In this document: positions 1 to 11,202 of the stretch, one piece after another
How the letters are laid out: every line of letters starts with the position of its first letter
Position numbering within the stretch: position 1 is the stretch's first letter
Source of the DNA: Phoronis australis
Taxonomy: Eukaryota; Phoronida; Phoronidae
DNA length: 64,000 bases
Assembly: GCA_002633005.1 (NCBI GenBank)
Contig: NMRA01000091.1
Span: 983,147 to 1,047,146 of the forward strand
Reading direction: 5' to 3'
Notes under the pieces: model-generated
What the model was told of the DNA's origin: nothing
Database searches by the model: none
What the model saw: the letters and a program-made list of their open reading frames with translations, nothing else
Translations under genes and position numbers: made by a program

Positions 1-414
1 TCGAGACGTGGGCTTGAGTTGTTGTCTCTATGTAGAAAATGTAAAATGCGGATTTTAATTAACCGAATTGGTGAACTCACAGGTTTGGGCAATTTTGCAT
101 GTGAAACATACATGTACAGTGGAAGTATTGTAGTGGATTATATTTTACCGAGTGGAAACTCTTTATCATCAATTAAGCGTTTTGAAGTTGGCGACCAGGT
201 TGACTTGCAGCATTTCCCGCTTTATTGTATTTTCAATTATAACTTGAAAGTGGAAACCAACATCTTAACAGTATGCAACAAAGTATACAGAAAAATGAAT
301 TGGAACAAACCTACTAAAAACACGAAATGCATGTCGATGAATAGCACTAACTGTTTAAAGTCATCAGAGATATCACCCCAGGGTTACTTGTTATATGATG
401 CGTGTCCGATTTAG
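1..414 (+). pseudogene. LINE relic: C-terminal part of an APE-type endonuclease domain
   Basis: An open frame running in from the left edge encodes a block resembling the end of the apurinic-like endonuclease of non-LTR retrotransposons: a GNFACET stretch, then VVDYIL, then FEVGD, then HFPLYC. In this family the last block normally reads S-D-H followed by a CPLYC-like string. Here the S-D is replaced (LQHFPLYC), so the catalytic end is damaged. The frame closes at 414 and no reverse transcriptase follows, so this is a truncated fragment whose 5' part lies outside the window. Confidence 0.6.
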
Positions 415-1395
415 TTGAGAGCTCAGCTTTGAGGTCTGGTATGAAGTTTGTCATTGTACACATGGATTGGTGTTGTGGAAACTGGTTTGAAATAGGGTGT
501 CAAAAAGGTGGTGCGTTGTGGTCATAGAATTTATAGGAGAAACACAACTACCGGATACCCAAACAAGCATAGAAACACAAACACAAACACACACAGATTT
601 AATAAATTGTCAGAAAAAATGTATGAAGGATATTACAGTGACGCTGATAAAATTACACCAAACAGTAAAATAAAGTTGGCGCCACTTGAAAGCCAGTGAA
701 AATTTTACTTTTCTTGCAATTAAAGGCTCTCCCCCCGACATAGAGTGTAAGAGCGGCATTGGCAATTTCATGAACATTATTCCGCGATCTTCAGTCTCAA
801 TCGATATGTGGTACATGTATGTCTCGTGGGGTATCACACCATCTAGGCCACATACCGGTATTAATGAAACACGCCAACAATATTTTTATTTCATGTAATT
901 GCTTAGTTTTAAAAACACACATCGTAGTGGTAACACGTGAAAACATTGCACATTTTTGTTATGAGATTGCTTGTTTTGTTCTTCACTTCTTTTTAAGAAA
1001 TGGTTTGGATTCTCATGAACTCTGTTCAGGTCTGTATATATTTAGATCAAGGTCACAGAGTGACAGGTCACTAGGTCAGTTCAGCCTGAAGAAATACACA
1101 TTTCTATTTCTTTCCAACCCCAGAAAGCATACATATTGGGAGCGATTTCAGACAAAACGCCACAAGTAGCTTCACTCAAAATACGTATTTTTGACAACAA
1201 CAACGGCTTTGGTGGCGCTTGAGTTACTATTCATAGTCTTGATCACACTAGCTTTCTGGATATTTCGCCAAATGAGCGGCAATGGAGTACTTACCCACCA
1301 AGCAACAGAAGAGTCAGTCACATACAAATATGCAATCTGTTTCGGGTTTATATTGTTAAATTCATCATCGTAATTTAGACAAACGTGGGCGCGGT
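415..1395. other. No recognisable gene
   Basis: Only short frames on both strands, without domain motifs or convincing splice context. I see nothing to annotate here. Confidence 0.5.
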
Positions 1396-1509
1396 GTGTG
1401 TACATATGTATGTAAGTATGTATGTATGTATGTGTGTGTGTGTATGTATGTATGTATGTATGTATGTATGTGTGTCTGTGTGTCTATGTATGTATGTATG
1501 TATGTATGT
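1396..1509. repeat. TGTA/TATG microsatellite
   Basis: A run of imperfect TATG tetranucleotides interrupted by TGTGTG stretches. It runs straight into an assembly gap, which was probably caused by the repeat. The cysteine/tyrosine/valine frames across it are artefacts of the repeat. Confidence 0.95.
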
Positions 1510-1635
1510 NNNNNNNNNNNNNNNNNNNNNNNNNNNNNNNNNNNNNNNNNNNNNNNNNNNNNNNNNNNNNNNNNNNNNNNNNNNNNNNNNNNNNNNNNNN
1601 NNNNNNNNNNNNNNNNNNNNNNNNNNNNNNNNNNN
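1510..1635. other. Assembly gap (126 N)
   Basis: A run of N directly after the tetranucleotide repeat. Confidence 1.
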
Positions 1636-2229
1636 CACCCGTTCCCAACACCGTAACTCTACTCAACAGTCTTGAAATTCAAGCTGTTACATGCTAGAAA
1701 CTAAGTAGTAATAAATTATTACAACGCGTTATACACCTTAACACTCGTCAACAAGCCCGCAATGAGACAGCCTTTTATTTGAACAACGAGAACCTCTCTG
1801 AAGTCGTGAGACCTGAGATCTCCGGCATAGGTGTACTTTCATTTAAGGCTACCATTTTGCAAATTTGGAGTAAAATACAGGGGCAGAATATAAGCGAAAA
1901 GCTTTCGAGCAGGAGTATAAACATCGACTTGATCGTGGGATGTACTGTAACATGTATGTACATGGCACTTGTTGATCGAGTGTTACGTGTATAATGAATT
2001 GAAGTAACATATTACAGTGAGCTGAAAGCTTGTAACGGCTTGCATTTTATTAGACTTTTGAACAGAATTACGGTGTTGGGAACATGTGGGTACACATGTG
2101 TACGACCGGTACACGCCAAATTCAAGCGTGTACATACATGTTCACCTACATGTAGGTTAGTGAACCGATATTATACATGCTGGAGGGTGGGGGTGGGTGT
2201 GAAGACCCACTCATAAACGGGCGGCATCC
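1636..2229. other. No recognisable gene
   Basis: Unique-looking AT-rich sequence with several ACATGTA strings. No supported gene. Confidence 0.5.
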
Positions 2230-2660
2230 GTACTACACACTTTAAAAGCCTTGCCACACACACGGACACCATTTTAAAGGAGTATGACACTCAAAAAACA
2301 ACCCGTTCAGTCTCAATTTAGATTGAATAATTCTATTCAATAACGTCACGTTCGGTTGCGTTACTTGACACCTGACGGCAGACGGAGGTGTTGAAATTAT
2401 CCAATGATGTAATTGGTTTCACACGCAGTCTGCTCAGCAGTTCANGTACTACACACTTTAAAAGCCTTGCCACACACACGGACACCATTTTAAAGGAGTA
2501 TGACACTCAAAAAACAACCCATTCAGTCTCAATTGAGATTGAATAATTCTACTCAATAACGTCACGTTCGGTTGCGTTACTTGACACCTGACGGCAGACT
2601 TAGGTGTTGAAATTATCCAATGATGTAATTGGTTTCACACGCAGTCTGCTCAGCAGTTCA
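2230..2660. repeat. Duplicated contig ends around a single N (2445)
   Basis: Bases 2230-2444 and 2446-2660 are the same 215-base sequence with five substitutions that I could count. The single N between them marks a scaffold join. The low divergence and equal length fit two alleles of one locus placed in series, not a biological tandem repeat. Confidence 0.85.
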
Positions 2661-4200
2661 CAACACGGGTTACTGGTGTCAGGTTATCGCTTGAATTCAT
2701 CCTTTATCACCAATAAATAATCGAATTTCGATGTAAAGCCCTTACAAATACACCGAGTTCTTATAGAAACGTGTTGTTATATTTCACTGTTACTAATTTT
2801 TTTATTTGGACATGTACCGTAGCCTACAGAGTTCGGCAGGCCAATTTACCAAGGTCCATACCAGGAGTTTGGAGTCTGTTGGGAGATAAATTCGAAGTAC
2901 AGGAAAACCTAGAACTGTGTTATTTAGCCTTATGATTTTTTGAGTTCTAAACAAACAAAACGCTTGTTATCCCTACCAGGGCTCAGAACTCAAGCAGGCC
3001 CGTCGCGGCCGCCGGGACTGGCACGAACATAAACCAGCTTGAGTTGGAAAATAAACCGACAGTCGTGAAAAGACTATAATACAGCAGTGAGCCAAAGAAA
3101 TAATGGGACTTAGTCACAAAATTGAAATCTTCTTACAAATTGTCGGGGACCGCAAAGTCGGATTCTCCTTCCACAGACAGCCAGGGCAAATGTTGTACAG
3201 TAACATGGATTTAAATAATGTATTTGTATTTCTGAATAAAGATTCCCCTAACACATGACCATAGATATAAAATCGAGTAATTGTTTCACAACAGCTCTCT
3301 GTCAGCAAGCACTGAATTATCATGCGCTCACACGGCTTTGGTGCGCGGTCGTTGCCGGCATCAAAACCCGGTAACGCAGAGATTAATTCATTACTGGCTT
3401 ATCAACATTTGCACTCGCAAATACTGCAAGGCATTACAAATTGCATCTAATGAGACATGCTTTGTTTCAGCTTTATATAAGCATTAATTAGGATGACAAT
3501 AATTCATTTTGAAGCACAACTCAGAATAATAAACGTCTACATGGCAACTCGCCCGGTGCCAATTCCGGCTTAGTTAGTCAAGAGCTCAACTGACGAAGAC
3601 TTCACGGATCGGATCATTACGTTTCACAGCTATCAATTCAAACCGGAATACACTGATCAAGAAAAAAAGAGAGGCGCCGTGAACATGCTCAGGCAAGGGA
3701 ACCTATGGATAGTTCTTTGGTAAGCCGGAATTCTTCAGAGAAAACACTGTCGACGATTAGCCGGCCACAGATACTCAGATGTTTTACGACCTCATACGTG
3801 CTATTAACAGCGTAACGTTCATTCTTCACTATCATGAGCCACTTCCTAAGCATTTTGGGCTCTCGGGGAAGTCGGGAAAACGATATACCCGCTTTATTCA
3901 AAGCTTCACTGTTCGGACAAGCGGGAACCGATGCACCGGGACATTCACTCTGCATACGAACCGCTGACATCACTGCGCCATTTCTCACCTTCCTCATAGA
4001 TTAACGCGACACCTCTCGGCAAGGTGAGGTCGACCGTATGAGAAGCGATGTGTATATATACCGATTAAGAGGGTAAAAAAGACTAATTAAATCGGGTGGC
4101 ATTCTCCCTTAAGATGGAATCAGAATTCCAACAACAGACACTTTTCAATGGAAGTGACCGCAGTTTACGAGGTTTCGTCGATTGATGATCTGTTGTAACG
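2661..4200. other. No recognisable gene
   Basis: Non-coding on both strands as far as I can see. The 102-codon minus frame at 3689-3997 has no domain features or splice context. Confidence 0.5.
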
Positions 4201-5203
4201 CTAACTTATTACTCTGCGCGTGCAAGCGCAGAGAACTGTTCTTCCTAGGTTTTCTTCAATTTTATTCTCATTCTTATGCTTCTTATTACTATGCGCGTGT
4301 AAGCGCAGGGTGTCGTTGTTCCGGGGTTTTCTTCAATTTTATTCTTATTCTTCTTGTTCTTCTTTTTATTATTATTCTCCTTCCGACCAAGTTTGAGGCT
4401 TAATAACTCCAAATTGGGTGCAGGTACATTCTTTTAATTCAGCATATGATTTTTGACAGTACATAAATTTTGATTGGTTATATAATCATATTCTATATTT
4501 CACCGGAAGAGCTCGTTTGATGTAAAGGCCATGTAATTTTCAAAACTCTACTACTTCTTCAGTTTTAAAGCTATACTTTTCAAATTCGGTGGATAGGTAT
4601 AAGTCAAGAAGACAATTGAAAAATACTTTTTAAGTAATCGAATATACCAATCTGATAAAACAGGTCAAAGGTCATGAAAATTTGTCTTTTTCATTCACCA
4701 ATAATTCTGATGTGTCAACCGTTAGACAACTTTGATTCTCAGCATTAAATATAATTTTCGCAGACTTTGCAACAGTTTTACTAAAAGGGCTTGTAATGCA
4801 CTGGATAGGGTCAATTACTGCAAAGGTCATCTACTTTTGAAAAGGTTATTTCTTCTACATTTTCAAGGAATACTCATCAATTCCAGCACATTGATGTAAA
4901 CCTACATGTAGGTGCCAATGAAATACCCTACTTTACTAAGCAATAAGGACATCCAATCAGAGAAAATAGGTCAAAGTTCATTGGGTGCAAAATAAAATTT
5001 TGAGATAGACACTTTAAATTCACAAGTCCGATTGGTACGTCTAATTCAATTCGAAACATAAAGTTTCAGGTCATTTAGTGCAAGCATTGGGTCATTAGGT
5101 GCAATTTTCTTCTGAAAATTTGTCGTTTTCATTCACCAAGTATTCTGATGTGTCAACCGTTAGACAAGTGTGATTCTCAGCATTAAACACACTTTTCACG
5201 GGC

Positions 5204-5869
5204 TTTGCAATGATTCTCTTAAAAACGCTTATAATGCACCGGATAGGGTCAAATATTGCAAAGGTCATCTAAACTTCAAACTGTTATATCCCCTACATTT
5301 TTAAAAAAGAATTATTTTCAATTTCAGAAAACTGGTGTTAACCAACATGACAATCGAACACCCAACTTTTCTAAAAAATAGGCCCATCCAATCATAAAAA
5401 CGTCAAAGNTTTGCAATGATTCTCTTAAAAACGCTTATAATGCACCGGATAGGGTCAAATATTGCAAAGGTCATCTAAACTTCAATATATATATATATAA
5501 TTGCAGGCGGTCTGATACACGTTGTACCAGACGTGCGCAGGCCTCGCATGTGGGCCCATTGCACTGATCACCTGGAAATATTTTTATGCTTTATTAATAT
5601 ATGGTTAAAAAACGAGCTGAGGAGCTAGAAACCTGGCTCAAGGGTTTAGCTATGTGACCTGGTGGGACTTGAACCCACGACCTGGAGTAAAGAAAGCGGG
5701 CACTTATCAACCAGGCCACACTGCCTCCTCTAAACTTCAAAGTGTTATATCCCCTACATTTTGAAAAAAGAATTATTTTCAATTTCAGAAAACTGGTGTT
5801 AACCAACATGACAATCGAACACCCAACTTTTCTAAAAAATAGGCCCATCCAATCATAAAAACGTCAAAG
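5204..5869. repeat. Duplicated contig ends around a single N (5409), with an insertion in one copy
   Basis: Left copy 5204-5408 and right copy 5410-5869 are the same stretch of element A. The right copy differs mainly by about 255 extra bases (the SINE plus one target duplication). The left copy is therefore the empty site of the same insertion. Confidence 0.85.
5486..5728 (-). mobile_element. tRNA-derived SINE with target-site duplication
   Basis: On the minus strand the element starts at 5728 with a tRNA-like head: an A-box-like TGGCCTGGTTG (complement of 5708-5718) and a B box GGTTCAAGTCC (complement of 5665-5675). It ends in a TA-repeat tail (5486-5500). The 12 bases TCTAAACTTCAA occur on both sides (5474-5485 and 5729-5740), a perfect target-site duplication. 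The same site without the insert is present at 5269-5281. The head is not a functional tRNA candidate because it runs on into an unrelated body. Confidence 0.85.
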
Positions 5870-6310
5870 GTCATAGAGTGCAAACTAAACTTTTGAACTA
5901 AACACTTAAAATTACATATCTGTTTAGTAAATTCAATTGAATTTCAATTCTAAAGATTCAGGTCATTTGGTACATCCATGGGGTCATTAGGTGCATTTTA
6001 CTGTGAAAGTTTGACCAACTCCTTCATCTTGTATTCTAAAGTGCTTAAAGTAAGACCTGTGTGATTCTTAGCATTGACCACACTTTTAATCGAGTTTACA
6101 ACTATTCCTCTCATCGGGGCTTATAGTGCAGCGAAAGAGGTCAATTAGTGAAAAGGTCATCAAAATATTGACATGTAATTTCTCCTACAGTTGTAAAGAA
6201 TTCCTTTTCATTTTTGTAAACGGGTTGTTGTCAATAACTTTCCATAACATTAACAGTAATAGGCACGCGCAGAGTCCATTATTGTCACACCGTGACAATA
6301 ATCTTTCTAG

Positions 6311-7641
6311 TTCTTATTACGCTGCGCATGTAAGCGTAGAATACTGTTGTTCCTGGGTTTTCTTGAATTTTATTACTCTGAGCGTGTAATGACAGAGTGC
6401 TGTTGTTCCTGGGTTTTCTTCAATTTTATTCGTATTACTCTGAGCGTGCTAGCGCAGAGTACTGCTGTTCCTGGGTTTTCTTCAATTTTATTCTTCTTAT
6501 TTTCATTCTTCTTCCGACCAACTTTAAGGCTTAATAACTCCAAATTGGGTGCAGGCACGGTCTTTAAATTCAGCATAATTGATTTTTGTCAGTACATAAA
6601 TTTTGATTCGTTATATAATCATATTCCACATTGCACCGGAAGAGGTAATTCGGTGCAAAGATAATGTGATTTCAAAATGGTTCTCTTTCTTCATTTTTAA
6701 AGCTATTCTTTTCAAATTCGGTGAACAGGTATAAGTCAATTTTTCTAAGTAATCGAGTCATCCAATCAGTTGAAATACGTCAATGATCATTAGGTGCAAA
6801 CTAACATTTTAAACTAGATACATCAAATTGACAGGTCTGATTGGCACAGTTAATTCAATTTGAGATCAAAAGTTTCAGATCATTTAGTGCAACCATGGGG
6901 TCATTAGGTACATTTTTCTTCTGAAAATTTGACCTTTTCAATCGTGAACTATTGTGATGTGTCAACCGTTAGACAACTGTGATTCTCAGCATTAAACACA
7001 TTTTTGATAGGCTTTGCAATAATTCTCCTAAAGACGCTTACGATGTATAATGCACCGGATAGGGTCAATTAGTGCAAAGGTCATGAAACGTTGAAAATAT
7101 TGTATGTCTTACGTTTTTCAAGGAATTCTTTTGAATTTCAGCACACTGGTGTAAGTCAACATGCCAATTGAATACCCTACTTTATTCGCAGTAGATCTAA
7201 CCAATCAGAAAAAATGGTCAAAGGTCATTGAGTGCAAACTAGATTTACTAAATGCGATTGAGTTTAAATTCCAAATTTTCAGGTCATTTGGTGCACCCAT
7301 AGGGCCATTAGGTGCATTTTTCTTGTGAAATTTAGACCCTTTCATGCATCTTGTATTCTGAAGCGCTTAAAGTAAAACATCTGTGATTCTTAGCATTAAC
7401 CTCACTTAAAGTCGAGTTTACAATTATTTCCTTACTGGGGTTCACAGTGTACCGGAAGAGGTCAAATAGTGGAAAGGTCATCAAATTATTAACATGTAAT
7501 TTCTCTATATAATTTTAAAGAATTCCTTTTCATATTGGTTAACGGGTTGCTGTCAGTAACTTCCCAAAACAATTCCAGTAATACGCACGCGCAGAGTCCA
7601 TTATTGCCACTATTGTCACGGCGTGACAACAATCAATCTAG
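6311..7641 (+). mobile_element. Helitron/Helentron-like non-autonomous element, copy B
   Basis: Copy B begins at the base after the CTAG of copy A, so the two are fused head to tail. It has three successive variants of the hairpin head (near 6317, 6374 and 6436), the same body phrases as copy A, the CACGCGCAGAGT subterminal repeat near its 3' end, a shorter hairpin (TTGTCAC..GTGACAA) and a terminal CTAG (7638-7641). It has no coding capacity. The 105-codon frame across the heads is a by-product of the T-rich repeats. Confidence 0.65.
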
Positions 7642-8579
7642 TTTGTTTGTGGTATTAGTGCCGAGTGGTCTGTGATTTGGGTTCAAGTTTTAGGTAAGCG
7701 TCTTTCTTGTGTGGTAAGAATTTCTTGGTTTGTGTGGTGTGGTTGCGGCAATAATGTTGTTTCTATGACTGAACTAGCTGCCTTGCATTGAAACGTGCTG
7801 TTGTAAAGAACATTGGCTGAAATTTTGGTAGCAGAACATGCGAAAAACAAATGTCTAGGGCAACATGACGGCTTATTACCAGCACGTACTGCCTTAAACC
7901 GTCTGCGACATTTTCAGGCAACTAACTTCAATGCAATTTTTGTGGCTAATAAGGACATGCTCCCGAATGTGACAGAAAATTCCTTTTATAGTACCAAAAT
8001 ACTTACTTTTTGTGGAGTACTTTAATGTACTTCATCAATGCAAACTTGTCGTAGCATCTTACCTATGGGATTTGCTTATCTTTTTTGGTCATTGTCAAGT
8101 GATACATTCGCTGGGTTTTTGTTATCATTTTCTCTGGTGATGGTAGAGCGCTGCACACATTGATGAATTCGTTATGTTGTTGCCCTACGAACCTTGTCTT
8201 ACAAACGGGACGAAAACGCTCGAAATCATGAGATGTACACATGACAGAGTACAGGTATATGTAGATAGATCCAAATTTTAAAAGCACCTTGGTGACGTGC
8301 AATGGTAGGTGAAGTGGTCAATGCCTTGTTTATGTACACTTTTATTCCAAACATAACTTGATTAAACGATCATGAAATTTCGCTTAGAACAATTTCACCC
8401 TCGTTGATGCCGTTGTTTATGGAACTGATCGCCACTTGTTTTCGCCAACGACTGTTTGTCTACCCTTAACTTGCCCGCGTTACCCAAGGGTATTCAGAAA
8501 AGTTCAGCGTAAAATCCCAACCACGGCGCCGGCATATGATGTTAAACGATTTGTTTTTAATTTTTTGTCTCCGTTTCAG
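7642..8579. other. Region upstream of the first recognised ShKT exon; no exon identified
   Basis: I looked here for a signal-peptide or 5' exon of the ShKT gene and found none that I can support. A gtaagc donor-like string follows 'gttttag' near 7693, which could end an untranslated exon, but nothing confirms it. The acceptor of the first exon (8570-8579) has a T-rich tract. Confidence 0.4.
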
Positions 8580-8711
8580 GATATTGTGAAAATCGTCACG
8601 GTGACGAAACATGTTCTATTTTGGCGTTTGCGTGGTTTTGTGACCATTTTCCGGCATACATGATGTCGGAGTGTACTCAAGCTTGCGGTTTCTGCGACCA
8701 AAAAGACAAAG
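8580..8711 (+). CDS. ShKT exon E1 (one domain)
   Basis: A 132-base symmetrical phase 1-1 exon between a T-rich acceptor (ccgtttcag) and a consensus donor (gtaagt). It encodes one complete ShKT domain with six cysteines: YCEN near the start, then ETC, WFC, SEC, and ACGFC at the end (C5-x2-C6). The domain fills nearly all 44 codons. The upstream partner must end one base into a codon, and no such exon was found in the window, so this is the first recognised exon and not necessarily the first exon of the gene. Downstream the split codon is completed by the exon at 9212 (G plus CA). Confidence 0.88.
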
Positions 8712-9211
8712 GTAAGTGATAAGTACCTCAATCTACAATTGAGACGTGTTTAACGAATATAATTAGCAATTGAAAAACTAAACTATTGCTATGGCCTTAT
8801 TTGTCTTACACATCTCAAGGACGTACATGAACCCAGAGTTGATTTTACGTAAGAGCACGTCATGTATTTTGCATTCCTCACAGATGCCTGTGTTTGCATC
8901 TGTTTCGTTTATTTGTTCTTCCAATTTCAAGACTCATACAGCGATTTTATAATAGTTTCCAAATATAATAATTATTTCATCTAGCAGAGAGTTATTTCAC
9001 TCTTTTTCCCCGTTGCGTTGGGGGAAAACAATACATTGCCATTTTGCCAAATTATTTAGATTTCGCCAGTCCATGAAACTTGTAAAGTACACGACAAGTC
9101 TGTTTAAATATATGGCTGTTGCACGGTCTTACGAATTGCGTTAATCTCGAATTGTCTTCCATGTCAAATTTTGCAATCTACAACAAATCGACGCAGGTTT
9201 GTTCGTTACAG
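8712..9211 (+). other. Intron between E1 and E2
   Basis: A 500-base phase 1 intron. No repeats or other genes noticed. Confidence 0.75.
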
Positions 9212-9563
9212 CAGTATGCAAGAATTTGTGGAATTCAACTGAGTGCGATGTGTACGCCAATTTCGGTTACTGTCGAACGTCCAAAGAATGGATGGTTGCC
9301 CATTGTCGCCAAAGTTGTGGTATTTGTGATCGCACAGACTCGTCCTGCACCAACCAGTACAAAGACGATGCTAAATGTTACGCGTACGCTCTGGGTGGGG
9401 AGTGCCTGGGTAATATCAANCACAGACTCTTCCTGCACCAACCAGTACAAAGACGATGCTAAATGTTACGCGTACGCTCTGGGTGGGGAGTGCCTGAGTA
9501 ATATCAAGTGGATGTACAAAAACTGTAGACGGGCTTGTGGCATATGTCAGGGTCTTCCTGGAG
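9212..9563 (+). CDS. ShKT exon E2 (two domains), broken by an assembly duplication
   Basis: Two ShKT domains lie in one exon: the first from VCKN to SCGIC, the second from SSCTN to ACGIC, with only a few residues between them. The single N at 9420 separates two copies of 87 bases (9333-9419 and 9421-9507; two differences). As written the exon is 352 bases and out of frame. Removing the N and one copy leaves 264 bases, exactly 88 codons, phase 1-1, so the break is an assembly artefact and not a mutation. The acceptor is a tandem one: ttacag then cag (ending 9211 and 9214), both giving phase 1. The donor is gtatga. In the second domain a Lys-Trp pair sits between C3 and C4, about where ShK toxin has its Lys-Tyr pair; this alone does not predict channel binding. 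Confidence 0.88.
9333..9507. repeat. Duplicated contig ends around a single N (9420)
   Basis: Two 87-base copies with two substitutions, inside exon E2. Interpreted as unmerged alleles. Confidence 0.9.
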
Positions 9564-10419
9564 GTATGAATATTGTACATGCAGCATTATTTTGCATTTG
9601 TATCACTGTTGCTTCTGAGATTTCATAATAGTGAGTGTTGATGGTTGTCAGTGAAGTGGAATTTGCTTCTTATTGGCTTATGTGATCGTGGTGCTGCAAC
9701 CAGGGGTAGATACATGTACGACTCATGTCTGATCTCTTCACGCGGCACAAACGTTACACTAATGTTTTGACGAAAAACATATATTTCCTTTTCATCATTC
9801 CTGGATATCTAATGTTCCACAACTGGTCATTATTTCATCTGTTCCTCATCACCACTGACACAACTTAGAGTAAAAACAAAAAAATGGAGACGAACGTGCT
9901 CAGCATGTTCTTCTCATGCTTGGAAATCAGCACCGAATACTTTACCTTCTCTAAATCAAGTCACGCCTTTGAGTAGTGGCTTAAAGACAAGAAGTTAAAT
10001 ACCACCAAAGTCACAAGTTCAAGGAGGGCTTTTTAGCAGCCTGCCTCGTACACATCCGGGTAATTCGAGGATGTTCCCTAACCAATAACGAAAGTTCGTG
10101 TTCGAGCGGCCACATTTTGCGTGCCCCTAAACTTACGTGAGTGTGAATTTTAAGGTACATGTACTTGAACCCTGAAATCCGCCATATTAACTATCTAACT
10201 TCCTTGAATTGGTAGTTTTCTGATTGTTGTGGAAATTTTTTCTCCATTTCACCAGTCGGAATAGCAGTTTAAAAGGCTTATGGGAAGATGACTTTTGAGG
10301 GCTTGGTTTTGGCAATTCCAGGCTGACGGAAGTACATCGTGATTGTACATTTAGTTGAATTTGAGACAATTGAATTTGCACTCATACATGTAAGAACTTC
10401 ACTGCAAGAATAACATAGA
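9564..10419. other. Start of intron E2-E3; nothing recognised
   Basis: Non-coding sequence before a LINE relic. No motif stands out. Confidence 0.5.
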
Positions 10420-11202
10420 TTAAAGTTTATTGAAAAGTTGGAGTCGACGAAATTTAAAGCCGTTTGGTAGAGTAACGGTAATTAAAACATTAACTATTTC
10501 TAAACTTAATTTTTTGTTGTCAAGTTTACCAAATCCACCAGTAAAAGTCTTGAATGAATTGAATACGACATTTTTCAAAATTGTGTGGCAGGCTCGTAGT
10601 GCTACAATTGAACGAACCACGGCCTGTTTAGCACTTGATCGTCGGGGTCTTCATATGATTAATATGCATACTTTCAGCAAAGCTTTAAAATTCGCTATGG
10701 CCCGTAGATATCTTGAAAGCCTTGCGTCTAAAAGTGGTGAATTAGTGTACTCACTCTACCCGTTCTTAAAGAATTTTGCTTCATTTGGAAATGACTTTGT
10801 TGAGTCGAAGTTAGCTCTAATTGGTAATTCCTACTGGCGCGAAGTATTTGGAAGTAAGATATCTTTCTAAGTCAAGAAAATAATTGTTGCAAGTAAGGAG
10901 GAATTTTTGAATCAACCTTTGTGGTTTAATAGTTAACTTGGCTATCGGATGGACAAGTGTTTTTTATAAGCCTTGGTTTGTAAAAGGCTTAAGATTTATT
11001 AGAGGTGTGTATACCTCTGATGCTGATTTCGTTAGTTTGAACCATATGAAAAATAAGTTCGATGTAAACACCAACTTTGCAGAATATAATGGTGAGTAGT
11101 ATAGTAAGTCATTTAGGACGCCTTACTATACTACTATGGTGATGTTTCTGTTCTAAGAAGGTTTCAAAAAAGTCTATTTTAAAGTAAATTTATAAGTGTT
11201 AA
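10420..11202 (+). pseudogene. LINE relic: region after the reverse transcriptase domain
   Basis: The frame 10430-10870 resembles the stretch downstream of the RT fingers/palm in non-LTR retrotransposons (GRVTVIKTL, LNFLLSSLPNPP, FFKIVWQ, LDRRGLHMIN). After a stop the similarity continues out of frame (PLWFNS, YKPW..GLRFI, TNFAEYNG) to about 11100. Stops and frame changes show it is dead. It lies inside the E2-E3 intron. Confidence 0.65.

Larger units (their letters stand above)
4201..6310 (+). mobile_element. Helitron/Helentron-like non-autonomous element, copy A
   Basis: The 5' end carries two tandem hairpin heads (ACTCTGCGC..GCGCAGAG type, near 4211 and 4289), followed by T-rich sequence and a long AT-rich body with repeated 'aaggtcatt..gtgcaaa' phrases. 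The 3' end has CACGCGCAGAGT (6264-6275), the exact inverse of the 5' ACTCTGCGCGTG (4211-4222). Next comes an 11-bp stem hairpin (6278-6288 with 6292-6302, loop of 3), then a terminal CTAG (6307-6310). Subterminal inverted repeats plus a 3' hairpin just before CTAR are the signature of Helentron-associated elements (HINE/DINE-1 type). Copy A is inflated by an assembly duplication and contains a SINE. Confidence 0.65.

Noticed and set aside
19-414. Possible host gene at the left edge
   Set aside because: The motif order fits a LINE endonuclease fragment, with a damaged SDH block.
1385-1697. Several overlapping frames rich in Cys, Val and Tyr across the microsatellite and gap
   Set aside because: They are translations of TATG/TGTG repeats and N; not genes.
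5640-5728. tRNA gene on the minus strand
   Set aside because: The A and B boxes belong to a SINE with target-site duplication and a TA tail.
9333-9507. A third ShKT half-domain in exon E2 created by the tandem copy
   Set aside because: The copy flanks a scaffold N and breaks the frame; removal restores 88 codons, so it is an assembly duplicate.
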